32,313 nt of DNA from Euzebyaceae bacterium. Lineage in GTDB: Bacteria; Actinomycetota; Nitriliruptoria; Euzebyales; Egibacteraceae. The number at the start of each line of letters is the position of its first letter. Position 1 is the stretch's first letter. A program made the translations under genes and the position numbers. The notes beneath the pieces were generated by a model, which was not told the origin of the DNA, ran no database searches, and was given only the letters and a program-made list of their open reading frames with translations. The DNA is taken from NCBI GenBank assembly GCA_013812395.1, contig JACCTL010000107.1, forward strand, positions 1-32,313, given 5' to 3'. Shown piece after piece: positions 1 through 7,146 of this stretch.

Positions 1-1
1 C

Positions 2-259
2 GCCGACCTCGCAGCCGGCCAACGCTACGTCGTGGCCATGGAAGAAGACAGCTTTCGCACCAACGAGTGCCTGGTCAGCGAGGCTGACCGGGCGTTGATC
101 GCCGCGTTGGCACCGGAGCGCAGCCGCGAGCCGGTGCCGTCGGGCGCGACGGGTGCGCGGCCGCCTTTGAGCCCGCTCGTCCTGAACCTCGCAGGGCTGA
201 TCGTGATCGCGGGACTACTGGTCTTTGGTGTGCGCAAGGCGCGGAGGACGACGAGGTGA
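2..259 (+). CDS. C-terminal fragment of a membrane-anchored extracytoplasmic protein, truncated by the window edge
   Basis: Frame is open from base 2 (ADLAAGQRYVVAMEEDSFRTNEC...). It ends with a Pro-rich linker, one TM helix (LVLNLAGLIVIAGLLVFGV) and basic RKARRTTR, the same C-terminal layout as the ORF at 1336-1980. Confidence 0.6.
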   Translation, partial: ADLAAGQRYVVAMEEDSFRTNECLVSEADRALIAALAPERSREPVPSGATGARPPLSPLVLNLAGLIVIAGLLVFGVRKARRTTR

Positions 260-271
260 AGGGGTAGCGGT

Positions 272-1207
272 TTGGTCGTGGCTGACGCCTTTGGCGCGCA
301 CGTGCCGGTCTTCCGCGAGCTCACAGCGTCCGCGCAGGAGCGGGCCTGGCTCGCCCGGCTCCCGAATCTCGTGACCGCGCTGGAGCGCCGGTGGGATATC
401 CACACGGGTAGCCCGTACCGAACGGGTGTCGCGGCCTGGACCGCGCCGGCCATCACCAGCGACGGTGCCCTCGCCGTGCTCAAGGTGTCCTGGCCGCATC
501 GGGAGGCGCGCGGAGAAGCCGAGGGGCTACGTTTCTGGGCAGGCGACGGCGTCGTGCGGGTGCTGCGCAGCGACGACGTGCATTACGCGTTGCTGTTGGA
601 ACGCTGCGAGCCGGGCCAGGCGCTGAGCGAGGCCGCCGGCTCGGCGGAGCAGCGGCTCGCGACCGCCGCCAGGCTCCTGCGACGTCTGTGGTCACGTCAA
701 CCCGCCGGCGGGCTCGCACTCGAGCGTGTCGGGGATGTGACCGCCGAGTGGGCTGAGTTGGTTCGCGAGCGGTACCGGCGCCTCGGGCGACACCTCGACA
801 GCGGGATAGTCGCCCTCGGCGCCGAGCTGCTGGTGTCGCTGCCGACAACGGCCACCAGCGAGGTCGTCGTCCACGGCGACTTCAATCCTGGCAACGTCCT
901 GACCGCACGACGGCAACCGTGGCTGGCGATCGACCCCAAGCCGATGATCGGCGACCCCGCCTACGATCCGTGGGCGATGCTCACCCAGATGGGCTCGCCG
1001 TTCGACGGTCCGGACGCCGTCGGCGTGCTGGGCGCCCGCTACCGGCTGTTCGCCGACCTGGTCGGAGAGCCGGTCGAGCGCCTGCTCGCCTGGTCGGTCG
1101 CGCGCGCCGTCGAGTCCGCGCTGTGGGCCTTGGACCGCGGGCATCCCGACGCCGCTCACGGCCAGATGGCCGAAGCCGGGCTGCTCGCCGGCATCGCCGG
1201 TCTGTAG
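272..1207 (+). CDS. Aminoglycoside phosphotransferase-like kinase (APH(6)/hydroxyurea phosphotransferase type)
   Basis: VVHGDFNPGNVL catalytic loop and AIDPKPMIGDPAYDPW metal-binding motif; N-lobe LAVLKVSWPHREARGEAEGLRFWAGDGVVRVL typical of the streptomycin 6-kinase/HUR family. TTG start. Confidence 0.85.
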   Translation: MVVADAFGAHVPVFRELTASAQERAWLARLPNLVTALERRWDIHTGSPYRTGVAAWTAPAITSDGALAVLKVSWPHREARGEAEGLRFWAGDGVVRVLRSDDVHYALLLERCEPGQALSEAAGSAEQRLATAARLLRRLWSRQPAGGLALERVGDVTAEWAELVRERYRRLGRHLDSGIVALGAELLVSLPTTATSEVVVHGDFNPGNVLTARRQPWLAIDPKPMIGDPAYDPWAMLTQMGSPFDGPDAVGVLGARYRLFADLVGEPVERLLAWSVARAVESALWALDRGHPDAAHGQMAEAGLLAGIAGL

Positions 1208-1335
1208 CCCCGGGACGGGACGCGAGTGGCACAACACCCGGCGAGCGTGGAAGCCGGCGACCGCAAGACGTTCGCGGCCGCCACCGGATGACCTGGCTGG
1301 GGGAACCTGAGCGCGCTCGTCGTCGTCGTATACCT

Positions 1336-1980
1336 ATGGTCTTCTACCGCTTAATCGTTGTCTTCGCCCTGGTGTCTGCCTTCATGGTGGTCGGTGGCCC
1401 GGCGTACGCAGCGTGCGCTCCTCCGGCCGGAACGTTGCGGCAACGCGTCGCCAAGGTCCGATGGGCGTTCGTCGGTACGGTCGTCGAGCACCTGGAAGGC
1501 GATGACCGTGCAGCCAAGGTCGTCGTGGAGTCCGTATGGAAGGGCAACCTCAAGAAGAACGTCGTCGTCCTGGGCAGCCATTTAGTGATCGAGCCATACA
1601 GCCACAGCTCCGTCGACCGCAGCTATGACGTGCATACTCGCTACCTCCTCACGCCGTACAAGCACCGGCGATCCACGGGCGAATACATCGACAGCATCTG
1701 TACCGACACACGGCCGTGGTCCCGCAAGGTCGATGCAGCAAGGCCGCCGGGCGTCCCCGCCCTACCACCCGCAGAGATCATCCGGAACACGCGGCAGACA
1801 AGAGCAGCGTCGTCTGAGCGCGCAGCCTCGTCAGTCGCCGGGCCCTCGTCTCAGCAAGTTGAGAGTACGGCTGATCGTGAAGCTGCAAGGCAGGGGGCGA
1901 GCCCTTGGGTGTGGACCCTTCCGGCTCTCGCTCTTACTGCTGTTGCGGCTGTTTTCGCTGTCCGCCGCTCGCGACCATGA
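1336..1980 (+). CDS. Secreted/membrane-anchored protein with a 'VWKG' domain, unknown function
   Basis: Signal peptide MVFYRLIVVFALVSAFMVVGGPAYA, then FVGTVVEHLEGDDRAAKVVVESVWKG, C-terminal TM WVWTLPALALTAVAAVFAV and RRSRP. Confidence 0.7.
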   Translation: MVFYRLIVVFALVSAFMVVGGPAYAACAPPAGTLRQRVAKVRWAFVGTVVEHLEGDDRAAKVVVESVWKGNLKKNVVVLGSHLVIEPYSHSSVDRSYDVHTRYLLTPYKHRRSTGEYIDSICTDTRPWSRKVDAARPPGVPALPPAEIIRNTRQTRAASSERAASSVAGPSSQQVESTADREAARQGASPWVWTLPALALTAVAAVFAVRRSRP

Positions 1981-2001
1981 GCGTCCCTCCCGCCGATGGT
2001 G

Positions 2002-2949
2002 CTACAGCACCCGGACCGGTGAACCTTCCAGCCAGGCGGCGATGTCCTCGACGGCTTCGCGGAAGTAGGTCTGATAGCCGCCCGTGCTGACATAGCCCAG
2101 ATGCGGCGTCACCACGACGTTGGGTAACGAGCGCAGCGGATGGTCGGCGGGCAGCGGCTCGGTGTCGAACACGTCCAGGCCGGCGCCGGCGATCCGACCC
2201 GAGCGCAACGCCTCGACCAGCGCCGGCTCGTCGACGAGCGGACCGCGCGAGGTGTTCACCAGATAGGCGGTCGGGCGCATCATCGCAAAGTCGGGGGCGG
2301 CGATGATCCCGCGGGTGCGGTCACTGAGCCGCAGGTGCAGCGTGACCACGTCGGAGTCGCCCAGCAGCTCTTGCTTGCTGACCGGCTCGGCACCGGCGGC
2401 CTCAGCGGCGGCCGGGTCGAGGTTGGCGCTCCAGGCCAACAGCCGCATGCCGAATGCCTTGCCGAAGGCGGCGACCCGGCTGCCCAGCCGGCCCATGCCG
2501 ATCACCCCGAGCGTCCGTCCCGCCAGCTCCGGGCCGATGGTGTGCTGCCACCCCCCCGCACGGACGGCGCGGTCCTCCCGGCACACATTGCGAGTGATGG
2601 CCAGGATCAACGCCCACGTCAGCTCGGCGGGCGGGGCAGGGGGGCTGGCAGTACCGCAGACGGTAATGCCGAGGTCGCGGGCGGCCTGCAGGTCGATCGC
2701 GGCGTTGGCCATTCCGGTGGTCACCAGCAGGCGCAGGTCGGTCAAGCGCTCCAGCCGCCGCTGGTCGAAGGGGGTGCGTTCGCGCATCGCCACAACTACC
2801 TGAGCGCCAGCCAGCCGTGCGACCAGCTCCTCGGTGTCGTCGACGTGCTCGTGCAGCACGGTCAGTTCGATCGTGTCGGCAAGCTGCTCCCAGGGGCCAA
2901 GGCCGCGAGCGACGTCCTGGTAGTCGTCGAGGACCACCACCTTGGTCAC
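2002..2949 (-). CDS. D-isomer specific 2-hydroxyacid dehydrogenase family protein
   Basis: GRTLGVIGMGRLGSRVAAFGKAFGM Rossmann motif; YLVNTSRGPLVDEPALVEALRSGRIAGAGLDVFDTEPLP; NVVVTPHLGY. Confidence 0.93.
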   Translation of the reverse strand: MTKVVVLDDYQDVARGLGPWEQLADTIELTVLHEHVDDTEELVARLAGAQVVVAMRERTPFDQRRLERLTDLRLLVTTGMANAAIDLQAARDLGITVCGTASPPAPPAELTWALILAITRNVCREDRAVRAGGWQHTIGPELAGRTLGVIGMGRLGSRVAAFGKAFGMRLLAWSANLDPAAAEAAGAEPVSKQELLGDSDVVTLHLRLSDRTRGIIAAPDFAMMRPTAYLVNTSRGPLVDEPALVEALRSGRIAGAGLDVFDTEPLPADHPLRSLPNVVVTPHLGYVSTGGYQTYFREAVEDIAAWLEGSPVRVL

Positions 2950-3989
2950 CCCTGCCCCCTCATCGTGTGCTCACGGGGCTCATCGGCTCTGCCACGCCTT
3001 CGGGCCCGCGACGGCTGCACCCTCATGGGCTCGTCGTCCTGCTTCGGAAAATGGGGCGGCCACGGCGCGTCGCCGAGGCCCTGCTCCTGGTCGCGCCGCG
3101 CCAGCGCCAGCAGGCCGTCGAGGCGCCCGACCGCCTCGTCGATGCCCTCGGACAGGTCGCCCACGGCCCCGTAGCGGTCGGCGACGAATCGGTCGAGCGG
3201 GAAGTCGCGGGGGTCGACGTCGGCGACCTCGTCCCAGCGCAGCGGCGCGGAGACCAGCCCCGTCTGGCGCACCGAGTAGGCGCTGGCGATCGTGCGGTCG
3301 CGAGCGTTCTGGTTGTAGTCGAGGAACACGCCGTGGCGCTCCTCCTTCCACCACTTGCTGGTTGCCAGCTGTGGCACCCGCCGCTCGACCTCCCGCGCCA
3401 GCGCCAGCGCGGCGCGGCGCACGGCGGTGAACGTCCACTCCGGTTCGATGCGCACGTAGACGTGGATCCCCCGGTTGCCCGACGTCTTGGGCCAGCCGAC
3501 GAGGTCGTGCTCGGCCAGCACCTCGCGGGTCTCCAGGGCGACGGTGCGCACCGCGCCAAAGTCCACGCCCGGCACCGGGTCGAGGTCTACGCGCAGCTCG
3601 TCGGGACGGTCGACGGCCTCGGCGCGCACGGGCCACGGGTTGAGGTCCAGACAGCCCAGCTGCGCCATCCACACGAGGTCGGCGGGCTCGCGCGGCACCA
3701 ACAGGTCGGCGCTGCGTCCCGACGGAAACGTGATGGTGGCGTACTCGTGCTCGCTGTCCTTGGGCGCCCGCTTCTGGAAGAACGGCTTGCCCGCCACCCC
3801 CTCGCGCCAGCGCTTGAGCACGGTGGGGCGTCCGTAGACCCCGCGCAACGCGCCGTCCGCGCAGCCGATGAAGTGGCTGACGAGGTCCATCTTGGTCCAG
3901 CCCTGTTCGGGGAACAGGACCTTGCCCGGGCTGGTGACGCGCACGGGCTCGCCCGCCACGTCCACGGTGACCACTTCGGGCTGTGCCAT
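2946..3989 (-). CDS. Stand-alone LigD-type polymerase (primase-polymerase) domain protein
   Basis: VTSPGKVLFPEQGWTKMDLVSHFIG, DELRVDLDPVPGVDF, WPKTSGNRGIHVYVRI, FLDYNQNARDRTIASAYSVR; no ligase or nuclease domain. Start chosen at MAQPEVV. Confidence 0.92.
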   Translation of the reverse strand: MAQPEVVTVDVAGEPVRVTSPGKVLFPEQGWTKMDLVSHFIGCADGALRGVYGRPTVLKRWREGVAGKPFFQKRAPKDSEHEYATITFPSGRSADLLVPREPADLVWMAQLGCLDLNPWPVRAEAVDRPDELRVDLDPVPGVDFGAVRTVALETREVLAEHDLVGWPKTSGNRGIHVYVRIEPEWTFTAVRRAALALAREVERRVPQLATSKWWKEERHGVFLDYNQNARDRTIASAYSVRQTGLVSAPLRWDEVADVDPRDFPLDRFVADRYGAVGDLSEGIDEAVGRLDGLLALARRDQEQGLGDAPWPPHFPKQDDEPMRVQPSRARRRGRADEPREHTMRGQG

Positions 3990-3998
3990 CGTGGATGG

Positions 3999-4004
3999 AC
4001 TGTA
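3999..4004 (-). promoter_or_regulatory. Candidate -10 (TACAGT) for the LigD-type polymerase gene
   Basis: Minus-strand TACAGT lies 9 nt upstream of the ATG at 3989, consistent with a leaderless or near-leaderless start. Confidence 0.35.
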
Positions 4005-4022
4005 ACGCCAGCCACGGCGCAG

Positions 4023-4028
4023 TAGCGT
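4023..4028 (+). promoter_or_regulatory. Candidate -10 (TAGCGT) for the TetR gene
   Basis: TAGCGT, 7 nt, ATG at 4036. Confidence 0.4.
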
Positions 4029-4035
4029 CACCGGC

Positions 4036-4647
4036 ATGACGGAGCGACGCATGACCGCCAGCGAGCGGCGGACACAGCTTGTCGAGGTCGCCAAGAGCGT
4101 CTTTGCCGAGCTCGGCTACGACGGCGCGTCCATCGAGGAGATCGCCAGCCGCGCCCGGGTCAGCAAACCGATCGTCTACGAGCACTTCGGCGGCAAGGAA
4201 GGGCTGTACGCCGTCGTCGTCGACCGGGAGAGCTCTCGGCTGCTGGAGATGATCACCACCCGCCTCGGTCCCGGCCTGGGTGCCCGCGAGCAGGTCCGCT
4301 CCAGCGCCATGGCGTTCCTGGACTACATCGAGGCCGACCCGGACGGCTTCCGCGTGCTGATCCGCGACTCGCCGTCCGGCTTCTCGGGTGGCGGCATGGC
4401 TGGGCTACTGTCGGAGGTGGCGGGCAAGGCCGAGGAGGTCCTTGGTGACTTCTTCACGCGTACCGGCGTCGACCTGGCCACCGCGCCGCTGTACGCCCAC
4501 GCGCTGGTCGGCATGGTCGTGCACGTGGGGGCGTGGTGGGCCGACGAGCGCGCGCCTGACAAGAAGGTGGTCGCCGATCACCTGACCGCCCTTGCCTACA
4601 CAGGCCTGTCGCGCCTGCCCCGCGCCGTGGCCAACCTGCCGGCGTAA
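4036..4647 (+). CDS. TetR/AcrR family transcriptional regulator
   Basis: N-terminal RRTQLVEVAKSVFAELGYDGASIEEIASRARVSKPIVYEHFGGKEGLYAVVVDRE is a classical TetR HTH. Confidence 0.95.
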   Translation: MTERRMTASERRTQLVEVAKSVFAELGYDGASIEEIASRARVSKPIVYEHFGGKEGLYAVVVDRESSRLLEMITTRLGPGLGAREQVRSSAMAFLDYIEADPDGFRVLIRDSPSGFSGGGMAGLLSEVAGKAEEVLGDFFTRTGVDLATAPLYAHALVGMVVHVGAWWADERAPDKKVVADHLTALAYTGLSRLPRAVANLPA

Positions 4648-4686
4648 CCCCCAACGAGGCGGTGGGGCTACGGGCCTTTCAGCGGC

Positions 4687-6996
4687 TCAAGTAGCGAAGG
4701 CCTTGGCGACCGCAGCGGCGGTCCACCCGTTGCCCACCCGGACGCCGTCGGTCCAGGAGCCGTCACCGATCAGGAACCCGTGGTGGCGCCACAGGTACAG
4801 GTCGCCCGAGCCGTTGATGCCGTAGACAAAGCCGTTGCCGACGGCCCAGATCTGCTGGTAGGGCTGCCAACCGCCGCCCACCTGCAACGGACCGTGCCAG
4901 ATCCAGTACCCCTGGTCGTGGCCATAATGGCGGTACCACAGCATCGTCCCGTCGGGCTTGGTGGCGTAGATCGTCCCGTCGGGTCCGGCGGCGAGTGCGA
5001 GGAAGCCACCCCAGCCCGTGCCCACCAGCGCAGGACCCTGCCAGTTGAAGGTGCCGTCACGGCGTCCGAGGTGGCGGTACCACAGCAGGTCGCCGCTGCG
5101 GGTGACGGCGTAGACCACGCCGCCGTCTCCGGCGATGATGCGGGCGTAGTCCCCCCAGCCGGTGCCGACCTCCCTGGGCCCCTGCCACTCGAAGCTGCCC
5201 TGGTTACGCCCTTCGTGGAAGTACCACTGCAGCTTGCCGTCGGGCGTGACCGCGTAGATCACGCCGTCGCCACCACCGAACGCTGTGGTGAAGCTGCCCC
5301 ATCCCGTGCCCACCTTCTTCGGCCCGTCCCAGTCACCGGCGCGGGCGGCCCGGCCCGTGTTGCGGTACCAGTTCAGGTCCCCGCCGGGGGTGACTGCGTA
5401 GAGGTTCTGCGCCATCCGGCCCTCGACGGGCCAGCCCTTGCCGCCCCACGACGTAACGCCGCCGAGCAGTCCGTCCTCGCGGGTGTGGGCCAGGAGCTGG
5501 AAATGCTGGTCACGGTTGTCGCCGCCGAAGTCGACGTGGGTGTCGACAACATGCGGCGTCGCGCCGGGGTCAATCCATGCGCGCCGGGCGACGCCGTCAG
5601 CCGCCTGGACGTACGACGGCTCGGCGCCGATGTGCAACTGCCCGCGCCAGCCGTCGTGGACGGTGTCCCAGATGCCGATGGTCTCCGACCGGTGAAACCC
5701 GCTGCCCGCGCCGACGGCCGTGCCCCGCGACAGGACAACACCGAACGGCGTGTTGTTCCATGTGCAACGGCCGCCGGCGCGGTAGGGGTCCCGCGTGTGC
5801 AGGTACAGCTCGAAGGGCTGGTCGCCGATCGCGCAGTGCAGCCCCCTCCCGCCGTCGACGAAGTGGCCCACCACGTCCAGCGTGCGGCCGTCCTCGCCGT
5901 ACCAGGTGCCTAGGCTGATGCGACTTCCCGGACCGGGCAGTTGACCGTCGCCGCGGATATCGAGGAAGCGACGCACCAGCAGCCGCCCGCGCCAACCGTC
6001 GTGGTCGGTTTCCCAGCGGCCCAGCCACATCGCGGCCCACTGCGTCTCGACCGCTGCCACATCGGTGATGTAATAGGCGCTGTTGTAGAAGATGTCGAAC
6101 TGCGGGTCACCGGAATACCGCATCGTCGCAAAACCGGGAAGCCCTTGAGAATTCTTGATATCGAAGGTCTGGGTCGCGTCGTCGTACCCGTAGATCAAGA
6201 GAACGTGGCCACCGTTGTTGATCTTGTCATTGGCGTCGACCACCACGTCGTAACCAGCGGCCAGCACCGTCTTGATGTCATTGTTCGAAAAGTTCGTCAA
6301 GCTGGCGAATGACTTCGCCCTGTACTGGGCGAACCAGCGGCCGTTGAGCGGGATCGTGCGCAGGTCGTACTCGAACCAGTCAGCCTGTTCCTTGGTGCCC
6401 CCGCCTGCGCCGGACAGCGCCATTCCGGTGCCCGGGATCGACGTGGCCAGCGCCTGCAGTTGCGGCTGGTCGATATAGGGCACGTGTGCCGAGAGCGGCA
6501 CCGCCCAGTACGACAGGTGGTGCACGATGTCGGAGCTGCCCTGGAAGCCGACCAGGGAGTGGATGCCGGGGCCGGCTCTGTGGTTCTCGTGTGCCTTGGA
6601 CAGGTGGAACAGGTACTGCTCGGACAGATCGACGCGGATGCCCTTGCGCGCATAAGCGGCCTCGAGCGCAGCGATGCCTGCGAACGCCCAGCACGTCCCG
6701 CGCCCGCCCTGGCTCACGTCGAGGGTGGACTGCCACTGGCGGTGCGAAACGCGACTGGGCGCGGCGCGCACGAGCGGGGCCAGATCGAGCACCGGCTTGG
6801 GCAGCCGCTCGATGAACTCCAGCCGCGGGGTGAACGTCTCCAGCGGCTCCACCAACGGATGCGCCACCGTGACCACCCGATGCAGATCGATGGGGTCAAG
6901 CGCGTCGTCGAGGCCGTCGAGCCGTGGCAACTCGACCTCGACGCGAAGCTCCGCATCGACGGGCAGCGGCACAGCTTGCAGTTGCGGATCTGGCAT
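4687..6996 (-). CDS. C1 (papain-like) cysteine protease fused to a tachylectin-type beta-propeller
   Basis: GGRGTCWAFAGIAALEAAY (Cys), GGHVLLIYGYDD (His), FDIKNSQG (Asn); C-terminal repeats of the type YAVTPDGKLQWYFHEGRNQGSFEWQGPREVGTGWGDY. Start chosen at MPDPQLQ. Confidence 0.85.
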   Translation of the reverse strand: MPDPQLQAVPLPVDAELRVEVELPRLDGLDDALDPIDLHRVVTVAHPLVEPLETFTPRLEFIERLPKPVLDLAPLVRAAPSRVSHRQWQSTLDVSQGGRGTCWAFAGIAALEAAYARKGIRVDLSEQYLFHLSKAHENHRAGPGIHSLVGFQGSSDIVHHLSYWAVPLSAHVPYIDQPQLQALATSIPGTGMALSGAGGGTKEQADWFEYDLRTIPLNGRWFAQYRAKSFASLTNFSNNDIKTVLAAGYDVVVDANDKINNGGHVLLIYGYDDATQTFDIKNSQGLPGFATMRYSGDPQFDIFYNSAYYITDVAAVETQWAAMWLGRWETDHDGWRGRLLVRRFLDIRGDGQLPGPGSRISLGTWYGEDGRTLDVVGHFVDGGRGLHCAIGDQPFELYLHTRDPYRAGGRCTWNNTPFGVVLSRGTAVGAGSGFHRSETIGIWDTVHDGWRGQLHIGAEPSYVQAADGVARRAWIDPGATPHVVDTHVDFGGDNRDQHFQLLAHTREDGLLGGVTSWGGKGWPVEGRMAQNLYAVTPGGDLNWYRNTGRAARAGDWDGPKKVGTGWGSFTTAFGGGDGVIYAVTPDGKLQWYFHEGRNQGSFEWQGPREVGTGWGDYARIIAGDGGVVYAVTRSGDLLWYRHLGRRDGTFNWQGPALVGTGWGGFLALAAGPDGTIYATKPDGTMLWYRHYGHDQGYWIWHGPLQVGGGWQPYQQIWAVGNGFVYGINGSGDLYLWRHHGFLIGDGSWTDGVRVGNGWTAAAVAKAFAT

Positions 6997-7133
6997 GACT
7001 TCTCCCGAGGTGGTGCCGAGGTACGGCCCCCTGCACAGCAGAGTTGCCGAAACCCGTGCACAACGCATGAGTAGCGCGTTACTCACGTGTGGGACGTATG
7101 ACCGCCGTCTTACCTAGATGCTGGGGTATTCCC

Positions 7134-7139
7134 TAGACT
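7134..7139 (+). promoter_or_regulatory. Candidate -10 (TAGACT) for the LuxR/ATPase regulator
   Basis: TAGACT, 7 nt, GTG at 7147; no room for a Shine-Dalgarno in a transcript starting there. Confidence 0.4.
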
Positions 7140-7146
7140 CCCCTGC

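Noticed and set aside
2140-4025. Long plus-strand ORFs (2140-3174, 2817-4025) and minus-strand ORF 2980-4185
   Set aside because: Shadow ORFs of the dehydrogenase and LigD-Pol genes in high-GC DNA; compositionally biased, no recognisable motifs.
4780-5913. 377-aa plus-strand ORF antisense to the protease-propeller gene
   Set aside because: Antisense high-GC artefact; the opposite frame has clear protease and propeller motifs.
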